The notes under the pieces were generated by a model. It saw only the letters and a list, made by a program, of their open reading frames with translations, ran no database searches and had not been told where the DNA came from. The position numbers and the translations under genes are program-made. A stretch of 24,753 nt of DNA from Priapulus caudatus (taxonomy: Eukaryota > Priapulida > Priapulimorpha > Priapulimorphida > Priapulidae): the NCBI RefSeq assembly GCF_000485595.1, contig NW_014577117.1:700988-725740 (forward strand), in the 5' to 3' direction. Positions 16,604 to 24,753 of the stretch are shown here, piece by piece (positions within the stretch are counted from its first letter, which is position 1; each line of letters begins with the position of its first letter).

Positions 16604-19048
16604 ATGTCTATGAAGATCCTCAAGACGTCGCTGACGAAGGCGAAAAACAACGTAACGGTAAAAATTAACGACAGTGAAGAACTTTTAAAAACCACGACCG
16701 ATGGCGATGTTGTGTCAAACTCAAAACTTGAACTGCAACGTGACTTGCTGAACACGTCGCTAAAACACCTTGAAAAGGCCATGGAAAAACTTACCATAGC
16801 TATCGAAACTGACCCAGATGAAAGCCAAAAATGTGAAACTACCCTCGATGAAGCTACTGATCTGACTTTCAAGACAGGCGACCTAATCTGTCAACTTGAA
16901 TCTGAGATAAAGAAAGGGTCTGCTGTCCCTCCAGCACCACCCAAACCTTCTGCTGATCCTGAACAGCCGACTCCTCATAAGCCAAAAAGTGCTGTTTCAC
17001 TTCCTACCTATTACCTACCACATTTTGATGGAAATGTGATGACCTGGTTCTCTTTCTGGGATTCCTATGAAGCAGCAGTACACAAGAGAGAAGACTTAGC
17101 TCCAGTCGAGAAATTTAACTACCTGAGAAGTGTCCTGAAAGGTGATGCCTACCGCGCTATATCGGGTATGGAACTTTCTAATGCTAATTATAAAAACGCT
17201 GTGGACATTTTAACTGATCGGTTTGGTAACAAAGGGAAAATAATACAATCCCACTACGAAAAAATGATGAAACTTCCTGTCATTTCCAATGAGACAGGGA
17301 ACTTACGCTATATGTTGGACACCATGGATAAACATCTCAGAAGTCTTGAATCACTCGGTGAGACAATCGAACATGGGACAATAATAGCGATAATAAAGTC
17401 AAAGGTTCCTGCTGCAGTACTGAGCCACATTGAGGAAAAGAAAGGACAAGAGACTGTCTGGACCACCTCCCTCTTGAGAAAGTACATAGGTGACCACATA
17501 GCTGCCAGAGAAATTACCGAACGAGTGGACGATAACTTTAATAAGTTTAGAAGGCCTCAGCATGCTCCGAGACTATCACCTCAGCAGGCTCCGAGACAAC
17601 CATCAACAACAGAAGCCCTCTATGCTAGTGAAACTAAAACCAAACGATGGCCCTGTATCTTCTGTAATGATGACCACTACAACAGCGAATGTGACAAGTA
17701 CACGACTGTGGATGACAGGAAGAAAAGAATCAAAGGACACTGTTTCATTTGTCTGAGTAAAAAACATCACATGAGAGACTGTAAGGTGAATAAACCTTGT
17801 TACTACTGTAAAACTCCGAATCAACACCACAACAGTTTGTGTCCCACGAGGTTCGGTGGAGGGTCTGACACTGCTGAGCTGGCTAGTCCTGGCCTATTGC
17901 ATGCATTGGCTGCTAGAGAGATGGTGACCATGCAGACGGCCTGTGTTGCTGTACAGAATCCTAGTGGAACACAGTCCATGCAAGTTCGGGTACTCATGGA
18001 TTCGGGAAGCCACCGTAGTTACGTAACTAAGAAAGTAGCTGATGGATTGAAACTAAAAACAGGGGACGTGGAGCATCTTACTCTCGCTACCTTTGGAACA
18101 AGGAAAACAAAAACTCTGGAGACACCCAAAACTTCAGTTAGTCTAAAACTTATCGACAACAAATCTCTAACAATAGATGTGAATATAGTACCACAAATTA
18201 CGGGACCTGTCCAACAATCAGCACTTGACGTGAAACAACTAAAACAAAAACTGAAAAACTTACAACTAGCTGATGTGGTTCCGGACTCTGACAGTACTTC
18301 TTCAATTGACGTTCTGATTGGAAATGACTACTATAGTGACATACTAGGAACAAAGAAGATGAAGGTTCGTGACGGGCTTTTCCTACTTGAATCTAAATTT
18401 GGGTGGATACTCTCCGGACGAATACCGACCATGTCTTTTACCAAAGGTCAACCAGCTGAGCCTAACTTCCTGATTCTACAGTCGACTGATATAGAACAAT
18501 CAGAAAGAAAGGTGAACTCTCAGTTTAGGGTACCATACCAAACCCTGAATAACATAGAGGATTTCTGGAGTCTAGAAACGATAGGGATAACAGATCCTAT
18601 CACGACATCAGATGATGAAGCCGCCATTATCCGAGACCAAGAACAAAAGGGAATCATAGAGCGGGTGACTGACGCGGCAAAGGAAGGTCCCCGAAAACAC
18701 TATATTCCCCATCATGCCGTTGTGACGCCGACAAAGACAACGACCAAAGTCAGAATAGTGTACGATGCATCAGCCCGTGCTAGAAAATCTGACAAAAGCC
18801 TGAATGATTGTTTATATCGAGGTCCGGTTATACTCTCAGACTTGTGTGGCCTACTTATGCGGTTCCGGTTGCAGAAAACTGCCATAGTAGCTGATATCGA
18901 AAAGGCATTTTTGCAGGTTCAACTCCAGGAACCCGACCGAGATGTTACTCGCTTCATCTGGCTAAAAAATCCAAGCTTACCCCAGGTCGACAGGAATATA
19001 CAAATATATCGCATCGCTTTGTCGAATCCCGTTTGGGGTCATATCTAG
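16604..19048 (+). CDS. BEL/Pao gag-protease-RT, 5' portion of gag-pol
   Basis: An 814-codon open frame starts just after the primer-binding site at the first ATG. Domains in order: a coiled-coil-prone N-terminus (aa 1-110), a Pro-rich linker (aa 110-135), a DUF1759-type gag region (about aa 140-290, with FDGNVMTWFSFWDSYEAAV), zinc knuckles (about aa 351-412, several CxxC..H..C sets), an aspartic protease of the DUF1758/A17 type (DSGS, catalytic Asp 466), and the start of RT (VRIVYDASA; first catalytic Asp 764 in VADIEKAF). The frame fails near 19020, just before the RT palm is complete, and continues in other frames downstream. A BEL polyprotein is usually a single frame, so this is a once-complete element that has decayed at its 3' half. 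Confidence 0.92.
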   Translation: MSMKILKTSLTKAKNNVTVKINDSEELLKTTTDGDVVSNSKLELQRDLLNTSLKHLEKAMEKLTIAIETDPDESQKCETTLDEATDLTFKTGDLICQLESEIKKGSAVPPAPPKPSADPEQPTPHKPKSAVSLPTYYLPHFDGNVMTWFSFWDSYEAAVHKREDLAPVEKFNYLRSVLKGDAYRAISGMELSNANYKNAVDILTDRFGNKGKIIQSHYEKMMKLPVISNETGNLRYMLDTMDKHLRSLESLGETIEHGTIIAIIKSKVPAAVLSHIEEKKGQETVWTTSLLRKYIGDHIAAREITERVDDNFNKFRRPQHAPRLSPQQAPRQPSTTEALYASETKTKRWPCIFCNDDHYNSECDKYTTVDDRKKRIKGHCFICLSKKHHMRDCKVNKPCYYCKTPNQHHNSLCPTRFGGGSDTAELASPGLLHALAAREMVTMQTACVAVQNPSGTQSMQVRVLMDSGSHRSYVTKKVADGLKLKTGDVEHLTLATFGTRKTKTLETPKTSVSLKLIDNKSLTIDVNIVPQITGPVQQSALDVKQLKQKLKNLQLADVVPDSDSTSSIDVLIGNDYYSDILGTKKMKVRDGLFLLESKFGWILSGRIPTMSFTKGQPAEPNFLILQSTDIEQSERKVNSQFRVPYQTLNNIEDFWSLETIGITDPITTSDDEAAIIRDQEQKGIIERVTDAAKEGPRKHYIPHHAVVTPTKTTTKVRIVYDASARARKSDKSLNDCLYRGPVILSDLCGLLMRFRLQKTAIVADIEKAFLQVQLQEPDRDVTRFIWLKNPSLPQVDRNIQIYRIALSNPVWGHI

Positions 19049-19509
19049 CCCCTTTTGTTAGGAGCAACAATCAACTATCATCTCGAGGACAATGGCAGTG
19101 ACCTGGCCCTAAAAATGAAGGATGACATCTATGTCGACAATCTTATTAGTGGAACTGGATCTTCAACGGAGGCCGTAGAACTTTATCATAGAGCAAAAGA
19201 AATCTTCTCTGACGCATCTATGAACTTGAGAGAGTGGAACTCTAATGATCCACACTTCTTACAGCAAATCCCAGCTGGAGATCGAGCCGGTGAGACTGGA
19301 ATGAAGGTGCTAGGTATTGGTTGGGATGTCAGAAATGACACTGTCACCAAACAATCACTCTGACAGACAGACCTCCTGCGAAGACAAAAAGAAGAAATAC
19401 TTCAACAAATAAGTTCGGTATTCGATCCTTTGGGCTATGTCACCCCCCTCACTCTGATAGCCAAACTGTTTCTCCAAGCTCTACCCATCAATATGGGTGG
19501 GACGATATT
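19049..19509 (+). pseudogene. BEL/Pao RT, remaining palm and connection (frameshifted)
   Basis: The sequence continues in a different frame with LLGATINYHLEDNG (from about 19052) and the catalytic loop IYVDNLISG (about 19127-19153; YVDN, a variant of YVDD found in this group). It ends at TGA 19361-19363, then continues with SSVFDPLGYVTPLT (about 19411-19452), another BEL hallmark, in a further frame. At least three shifts lie in 19020-19510. Confidence 0.88.
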
Positions 19510-20475
19510 GTGTCTGAGGAATTACAATCACAATGGAGGAAAATTGTGGAAACACTCGGCAACCTGAACTGTAAGCTCCCCAGACATATTGGTACCACAG
19601 GAATCACTGCTAAGAACAACGACATTAAATGGCAGTTACTGGCATTCTGTGATGCCTCACAAAAGGCCTACGCTGTGTGTGTCTATCTCTACAGCATAGA
19701 TGGCTCAAAGACTGTGACTAGAAACCTGATATACTCCAAATGTCGACTAGCTCCCAAGAATAAGAATGTATCGATGCCACGACTAGAACTCTTAGCTAAC
19801 CTGATCGGAGTGCGTGCCCTGAAGTTTGTGGAGCGACAGTTGAAACTTCAACTACAGCCATCTGTTCTGTGGACAGACTCTCAGTGTGTGCTAAAATGGC
19901 TAAATACAACAAAATCATTGACCAAATTCGTTGAAAACAGAATTCGGGAAATGAAACAATCGGAGAACGTGACATTTCGTTATGTGAGTACGAAACATAA
20001 CCCAGCGGATGTGGCAACACGTGGTACAACTCCACAACAACTATTCGAAAACGAGTTGTGGTGGAAAGGACCGAAGTGGTTAGAAAAGCCAAACTCAGAA
20101 TGGCCTTCCTGGGATGTTCCAGAAGTTACCCCAGAGGTCAGAAAGCTCGTTGACGAAGAGATCGCCACACCGAAGGTTCTCTATGAAACTAGTCTCCTGG
20201 CTGGGGAGGACCCTACAGGAAAAGATCAGAATCAAAACGACTTGTTCAATGTCTCCAGGTACTCCTCGCTGACAAAATTGCTGAGGGTAACAGCTTGGAT
20301 TATCCGATTTTGTGAGAATATGAAACTAAGTGTTAATGCAAAGGACAAACTTGTGAAGTCAACTCTCTATCAGCCCTGGAGATTACCTGTGCAAAGAGGT
20401 ACTGGGTTAAATGTACTCAGGAAAAACATTACCCTGAGTTCTTCAGAGAGGGGAAAAAAGTTTCCCATCCAATAA
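19510..20475 (+). pseudogene. BEL/Pao RNase H and integrase N-terminal region (broken)
   Basis: An open frame of 321 codons carries the BEL RNase H region: LAFCDASQKAYAVCVY (first Asp near 19650), MPRLELLANL (about 19770-19800), WTDSQCVLKWL (about 19870-19902) and KHNPADVATRG (about 19996-20028). It then enters the linker to integrase (WLEKPNSEWP). It ends at a stop after a likely one-base shift near 20450. Read as a fragment of the same polyprotein as 16604-19048. Confidence 0.9.
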
Positions 20476-20750
20476 AACGACAACTTGGTGTACAATCTGA
20501 TGAGCAAGGGATCCTCAGATGTCATGGACGTTTAGGAAATGCTGAAATAACCCTGCAGCCAGAACACCGATACTTCTCCGAGGAAAGATGCATTCACAAC
20601 TCTGATGATCCAAAATAGCCACAAAGAGACACTGCATTCTGGTGTGTCACAAACTCTCTCTAAAATAAGACATGGCTATTGGATTCCCCACGAACGTGCA
20701 GAGAGTGAAAAAAGTTCTCAATCGGTGTGTCGTCTGTAGAAAACATTGAA
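20476..20750 (+). pseudogene. BEL/Pao integrase zinc-binding region (broken)
   Basis: Translated scraps (LRCHGRLGNAEI near 20514-20550, then a shifted frame with HRETLHSGVSQ-like and RHGYWIP-like pieces, and CVVCRKH near 20727-20747) show the HHCC region that starts a BEL integrase. Several stops and shifts. The sequence halts at the N at 20751. Confidence 0.75.
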
Positions 20751-20751
20751 N
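20751..20751. other. Assembly gap (single N)
   Basis: The only ambiguous base in the window. It stands exactly where BEL integrase coding sequence gives way to a repeat fragment, so unknown sequence is probably missing. Confidence 0.95.
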
Positions 20752-20825
20752 TTCTTACTTTTAATGTAAAAAAATGGCAATTTTTTTTACAAATTTTACA
20801 ATGGAAAATTCGTGACGTAGTCCCT
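20752..20825. repeat. Repeat fragment shared with 9913-10000
   Basis: Same orientation and near-identical to 9916-9990, ending at CGTGACGTAGT in both. It lies inside the BEL integrase. The BEL frame resumes at about 20826. It looks like the right end of an inserted element whose left part is lost in the gap. Confidence 0.8.
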
Positions 20826-21182
20826 TTAAGGCTTCAAATACAATGTTGGAGAAATTATGGCTGAACACAATAAGAGATCCTGATGTAAAGAACTATGTGA
20901 CAAATCGAGGAATCAAATGGTCCTTTATCGTTCAACTAGCTCCCTGGATGGGAGGGTTTTATGAACGACTTGTGGGTCTTGTAAAACGAGCCCTACGTAA
21001 GACCATTGGAAAATCTTCTCTTACTTACGAGCAGCTGTGGACTATAGTGGACCCCTGGTCCTTACGTGGGAAGTGTATATTGATTCGGTAGTAGACATTC
21101 TCACACTTCTTGTCATTAAATCATAAAGTTGGATGCCCCGAACTAACTGAAGACGACGAACATGATCCAGAATTTGCCCCTA
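20826..21182 (+). pseudogene. BEL/Pao integrase core end and C-terminal region (truncated)
   Basis: The frame resumes at about 20826 and reads through KASNTMLEKLW and WSFIVQLAPWMGGFYERLVG (about 20921-20980), which carries the catalytic Glu of the DDE core, then VKRALRKTIGKSSLTYEQLW. A stop at 21089-21091 is followed in another frame by the SHFL and HDPEFAP region typical of BEL tails. The first two core Asp residues are missing with the gap. The element is cut off at 21182 by the DNA transposon starting at 21183. Confidence 0.85.
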
Positions 21183-21412
21183 CCCAGCTAGCAAAATACT
21201 TGGGCCCCATATGGGTTTGAGGCTGGGCAAATGGGGCCCATAAAATAGAAGGTTGGTTCTAAGTGGGTCCCACCTGGGCAAAAATGGGCAACTTTGTTCT
21301 GACTGGGGCCTCAGTGGGGACTGGATGGGTAAACATGGGCAACAAATTTGTGGTTTCCCCAAACTTGCCCAACTGGATCTCATGTGGGACCCAGTTAGCA
21401 TAAAATTGTCAG
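21183..21412. repeat. 5' terminus and subterminal repeats
   Basis: Repeated words GGGCCCATATGGG, TGGGGCCCA, TGGGCAA (several), GTGGGTCCCAC and GTGGGACCCAG. It opens with CCCAGCTAGCAAAATA and closes with CCCAGTTAGCATAAAAT (from 21399), an imperfect direct copy. Such arrays are typical transposase-binding regions. Confidence 0.7.
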
Positions 21413-21923
21413 CACAAAATAATTATAGTATTTAAAATTAAGTCAAATTTTATTAAAATAAATCCTGAGTAGTCCCAAAATAATGAAAAAATATTTTTCT
21501 AATTTATTGTACGGGTGTAGCTGATTCATGCATTTTTTAATAGCGAACTCATACATTTATGACTATTTAGCCCGGTGATGATTAGCCTCATGATTTAGCC
21601 CGGTCCACATGTGCCGCCATTGTTTTCATCATTTGAACGCATTTTCGTATTAACGGTGAAATTTGCAGATTTTCTCACTTTGCTCGTTAAATCAAGGTAA
21701 TTTCGCATTTATAACTTTCACTGGGGTTTTCCCACAGTTGTTTTTCCTGCGTCTGTACCCTAGTTTATTATAATTTAGTATCTAAATCTAATCTATCCTC
21801 GCAAGCTTTCATTTTCACCCGCTGCGATTAGTTTTAGTGCGGCTGAGACTTCGTAGTCAAAAAATTAATATTCTGAAGATTATTTTAAGGCTATAGTAGG
21901 CTATAAGTATATAGTAGTATATA
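21413..21923 (+). other. 5' leader of the transposase gene
   Basis: No coding frame. It contains two GATTTAGCCCGGT/ATTTAGCCCGGT copies (about 21567 and 21592) and AT-rich promoter-like DNA (TATAAGTATATAGTAGTATATAA split around 21900-21923) immediately before the ATG at 21924. Confidence 0.4.
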
Positions 21924-24164
21924 ATGGATAAGTCTAAGGCTCATTTAGGTTCATCTCGTTGGTCACTGTGGAGAAAGCGTAGGCGTTTAGTAGAACATAG
22001 CCTTCAATCAATTCAAGAGGATTCAAATGTATGTCGTGATGGAGTGGAAAGCGGAGCCCATTGCATTATAGGCCCAAGTCATGTAGTGGAAAGTGAAACT
22101 GATGATAGTGATGATGATTCCCATATGCCTGCTACTTTCAATGTTGGTGATATTGGAGGACAGTCAGTTTCAGTTGTCCACAGCTTGTCCGATGAAGGAG
22201 TAAATGAACTTCCCTCTGATGCAAATGATAACTGTTCTGAAAATGACGTCATGGAAGAATTTGACTATTATTCGCCTTCAAATTCAGAGGATGATCATTC
22301 AGGGTCTGAGTCTGGGGATACTAATAGTAGTGCTAGTGGTTCTGAAGCTGGTGGTGAAAGCACAGTGTCAGATGGATATCAGGAGGAGCAATTCTCTCAT
22401 GAGTTGGCTTCTTGGGCAGCAGAATGCCAAATTCCTCATAGTCACTTGCGGGGCCTTCTTACTATTCTGCGTCCCCACTTTGCAACTTTACCAAAAGACC
22501 CTAGAACTCTCCTTGAAACAGTTCAGTATTATGAAATCAGACCAATCGAAGGTGGGGAATATCATCATTTTGGTATTGCAAAAGGTATACAGAGTATTCT
22601 GTCAGAATTCAGCGTCGGTAGTGAATGGACTCCCATCCAAGACAGTCTTGAAATTCAAGTAAATATTGATGGGCTACCTCTATTTAAAAGTTCCAAAACT
22701 CAATTTTGGCCAATTTTAGGGAAAGTTGCTAAGCCTTTTGTCTCTGATCCATTTGTCATTGGATTATACTCAGGCGATAAGAAGCCTGTCAACGTTGACG
22801 AATATCTTAGAGATTTTGTCACTGAAATGAAGACGATTGAAGATCAGGGGATCAAAATCAGGGGTTTGGATGGGAATTATCGCATTAGACTTGGGATAGC
22901 TTGCTTCATTTGTGACGCACCTGCACGTGCATTTGTGAAACAGACAAAACTGCATAATGCCTATTATGGCTGTGACAAGTGTGAGCAGAAGGGCATTTGG
23001 GTCTGCAACAAAGTCACTTTACCTGAGGTCACTTCACCTCTAAGGAATGATGTTGCATTTAATGAAATGTCAAACCCCACTCATCATGTTGGAGTATCAC
23101 CACTAACCCAGCTATCACTTGGCATGGTGACACAATTTCCGCATGATCCCATGCATCTGGTTTACCTTGGAGTAGTGAAGCGTCTCATATGGAGTTGGCT
23201 TAAGGGGCCTGTTGCTACAGGATGTCGTATTGGTGCTAACGTTGCTTCCCAAATCTCGGATGATCTTCTAGCATGTCAGAAATATATTCCTCGGGAATTC
23301 CCTCGTAAATGTCGATCTTTATCAGAATACCAAAGGTGGAAAGCTACTGAGTTTCGCCAATTCATACTGTACAGTGGAACAGTGGTGCTGAAGGGAAAAT
23401 TGTCTAAAGCCTGCTATCGCCATTTCTTGCTTTTAGCAGTTGCCATATTTTGTCTTGCCAGCCCTCTACATTTTTCAACCCATTGTGAGTATTCCCAAAG
23501 TATCCTACACCTGTTTGTTCAACAATGGAGTGAATTTTATGGTGTGGACCAATTGGTGTACAATGTACACGGCCTTTGTCATTTAGCTTCTGATGTATTC
23601 AGATTTGGCAATCTTGATTCCTTCTCAGCATTTCCCTTTGAAAATTTCTTAGGTAAATTGAAGAAAATTGTGCGAAAGCCAAACCAGCCGTTGCCCCAGG
23701 TCATTCGTCGGTTGTCTGAGATGAAGTCAGTTGATCGTTCGAGAAGGCACAAGACAGAGAAGTCACATTGTATTCTCAAGAAGGAACACACACACGGTCC
23801 AATGTTAGTGCAATACAGAGCATTTACTCAGTACGAGTCCATTCAGTTTGGAAATCTATTCTTCTCCACTAGTGATGCTGACAATTGCGTAAAAATTGGA
23901 CGACATTATGGATTGATTAGGAACATTTGCAATGATCATGGACAAGACGAAAGTTCAGAACCCGTCATACTTTTTGAGCCATTTTCTGTTGTTCGTGAGT
24001 TCTTTGAGTACCCTCTCAAGTCATCAGATCTTGGTATTGTAAAGGTCGGACTTGCATATAATGGGCTGAAAGCAGAGAGTGTGTCCAAAATTTCTTGCAA
24101 GTATGTGAGGTTACCGTATAAGACTTCATTTGTTCTTATCCCCCTTCTTCATCAGTTCCACTAG
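21924..24164 (+). CDS. CACTA/Plavaka-like DDE transposase, intact 746 aa
   Basis: One uninterrupted frame. N-terminus: basic (WRKRRR, aa 15-21), then an acidic Ser/Asp/Glu-rich region (about aa 55-155). Core landmarks in order: VNIDGLPLFKSS with Asp 249, QFWPILG, a zinc-ribbon-like CDKCEQKG (Cys 350, 353), FPHDPMHLVYLGVVKRL (Asp 408), a helical insert with FRQFILYSG and YNVHGLCHLASDV, then FSAFPFENFLGKLKK (Glu 573). D249, D408 and E573 are my candidates for the catalytic triad, by analogy with the Tnp2/Plavaka pattern (DxMH...). Cut-and-paste transposition in the nucleus is the inferred role. The start is the first ATG and fits. This is the longest undamaged protein with all its domains in the window, suggesting recent activity. 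Confidence 0.85.
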   Translation: MDKSKAHLGSSRWSLWRKRRRLVEHSLQSIQEDSNVCRDGVESGAHCIIGPSHVVESETDDSDDDSHMPATFNVGDIGGQSVSVVHSLSDEGVNELPSDANDNCSENDVMEEFDYYSPSNSEDDHSGSESGDTNSSASGSEAGGESTVSDGYQEEQFSHELASWAAECQIPHSHLRGLLTILRPHFATLPKDPRTLLETVQYYEIRPIEGGEYHHFGIAKGIQSILSEFSVGSEWTPIQDSLEIQVNIDGLPLFKSSKTQFWPILGKVAKPFVSDPFVIGLYSGDKKPVNVDEYLRDFVTEMKTIEDQGIKIRGLDGNYRIRLGIACFICDAPARAFVKQTKLHNAYYGCDKCEQKGIWVCNKVTLPEVTSPLRNDVAFNEMSNPTHHVGVSPLTQLSLGMVTQFPHDPMHLVYLGVVKRLIWSWLKGPVATGCRIGANVASQISDDLLACQKYIPREFPRKCRSLSEYQRWKATEFRQFILYSGTVVLKGKLSKACYRHFLLLAVAIFCLASPLHFSTHCEYSQSILHLFVQQWSEFYGVDQLVYNVHGLCHLASDVFRFGNLDSFSAFPFENFLGKLKKIVRKPNQPLPQVIRRLSEMKSVDRSRRHKTEKSHCILKKEHTHGPMLVQYRAFTQYESIQFGNLFFSTSDADNCVKIGRHYGLIRNICNDHGQDESSEPVILFEPFSVVREFFEYPLKSSDLGIVKVGLAYNGLKAESVSKISCKYVRLPYKTSFVLIPLLHQFH

Positions 24165-24448
24165 GCCTGGTTTCAGAAACAATTCATTGTCGCCTATGTT
24201 GGGGTCGTGGAATGAACAGCCCCCTTGGTCATTAAATCTATCTAACAGGCAGACTAACTTTTAGGTGTGGAGGAACTTGAAACATGGTATTTGGGTACAG
24301 CAGGAATATCTTATTCTTAAGAAATATAGAACTTGCTGCTAATTTTGCGACAAGTGTAATTAGTGAAAAAAAAGTTCCGAATTTTTATATTGAATTGATC
24401 AATGATGCAATTTTTGTGTTGTGTATGTCTAGAACTGAAGATCTGGTC
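24165..24448. other. Spacer between the two genes
   Basis: 284 bases on the same strand. An open frame reaches upstream of 24449 to 24284, but its residues there look non-coding (AT-driven), so it is more likely leader or promoter of the second gene. Confidence 0.4.
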
Positions 24449-24668
24449 ATGGGGACAATCGAGTATTTTGTAGTGGAATTTTCTAAATCAATTGATGGCA
24501 ATGAAGTGGCAGTGGTCCCAGAAAACTGGTGGGATATGGAGGGCAACCAGTGTGTTCTCTGGCCTGATAAAAAGTCTGCGATGTGGATTAACAAGGCAGC
24601 AAGGAATGGTGACTCCCCCACCACTGAGTGGAAGTCGTATCCGGTTGTGAAGACGTGGCTCCGTACAT
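24449..24668 (+). CDS. First exon of DUF4806-like accessory protein (partial)
   Basis: I start at the ATG at 24449 because clear protein-like sequence begins there: EYFVVEFSKS, NEVAVVPENWWD, QCVLWPDKKS and EWKSYPVVKTWLRT. The pattern VVP..W....C.WP followed by W..Y.V matches the N-terminal part of DUF4806-type proteins in invertebrates, by my memory. The exon ends at 24668 before an excellent donor (GTAAGT from 24669), leaving one base of a codon. The rest lies beyond the window. Its place directly after the transposase on the same strand suggests a second transposon-encoded protein, perhaps binding the ends. Function unknown. Confidence 0.55.
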
Positions 24669-24674
24669 GTAAGT
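24669..24674 (+). promoter_or_regulatory. 5' splice donor
   Basis: GTAAGT, a full match to the metazoan donor consensus. It argues that the open frame beyond it to 24694 is intronic read-through. Confidence 0.7.
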
Positions 24675-24753
24675 ATAGACCAGTTACAGTTTGATCTACA
24701 TATTATTATTATATAATATTCATCTGTTCTGTTTGCTAAATCATTCCTCGGAC

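Larger units (their letters stand above)
21183..24753 (+). mobile_element. Two-gene CACTA/Plavaka-like DNA transposon, 5' part
   Basis: It starts CCCAGCTAGCAAAATACTTG directly after BEL integrase tail sequence. It carries a GGGCC/ATGGGCAA-rich subterminal region (21183-21412), an intact transposase gene (21924-24164) and the first exon of an accessory gene (24449-24668), and runs off the window end. TAGCTGGG at 1898 is the complement of this terminus, which suggests a related element's other end on the left of the window. The target duplication cannot be read because only one end is present. Confidence 0.65.

Noticed and set aside
16390-16872. Minus-strand open frame of 160 codons, Ser/Val/Phe-rich
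   Set aside because: It is antisense to the BEL LTR and gag start, where the + strand has clear domains and a primer-binding site.
22204-22662. 152-codon + strand frame inside the transposase gene
   Set aside because: Shadow frame of the 746-aa transposase, with unlikely composition (Met/Leu/Ile/Val-rich).

Overview
This window looks like repeat-dense nuclear DNA from an animal, most likely an invertebrate. It is AT-rich, has GT-AG introns, and contains BEL/Pao and Ty3/gypsy retrotransposons, a hAT transposase, P-element/THAP9-like transposase exons and a CACTA/Plavaka-like transposase. I cannot name the phylum from sequence alone; a mollusc, cnidarian, sponge or echinoderm would all fit. 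I see no convincing single-copy host gene. Essentially all recognisable coding sequence belongs to mobile elements, most of it broken.

Layout, left to right: (1) 1-330, an LTR-like promoter fragment with a TATA box. (2) About 378-1898, the 3' part of a DNA transposon: a palindrome-rich segment, remnants of a possible DUF4806-type accessory gene, an AACGTT-rich subterminal array and a terminus TAGCTGGG. (3) 1899-6195, a decayed Ty3/gypsy pol (RT, RNase H, integrase). It is split near its end by a 1.5-kb MITE-like element (4411-5907) flanked by a 5-bp duplication and holding long alternating purine-pyrimidine tracts. (4) 6455-9909, a 3.45-kb element with roughly 310-bp terminal inverted repeats and a probable TTA duplication. 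Its only gene is a degenerate PIN/XPG-like nuclease with a C-terminal Cys-rich module. (5) 10071-12452, the left part of a hAT element with a ZMYM1-like transposase. (6) 12453-13203, C-terminal exons of a P-element/THAP9-like protein abutting the broken hAT. (7) 13873-14353, exons of another repeat-associated protein family. (8) 15015-15440, a foldback repeat with three internal tandem units. (9) 15551-16126, further P-like exon remnants. (10) About 16390-21182, a BEL/Pao element with PBS and gag-pol, containing an assembly gap (N at 20751) beside a repeat shared with 9916. (11) 21183 to the window end, the 5' part of a two-gene DNA transposon: an intact 746-aa DDE-type transposase followed by exon 1 of a DUF4806-like gene.

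The genes do not form a pathway. They are a stack of insertions, several nested: the MITE in gypsy, and the element at 21183 in BEL. The left-hand element's 3' end also abuts gypsy RT sequence. The most biologically interesting parts are the intact transposase plus accessory gene at the right, the possible 3' end of a related element at the left, and the inverted-repeat element whose only gene is nuclease-like.
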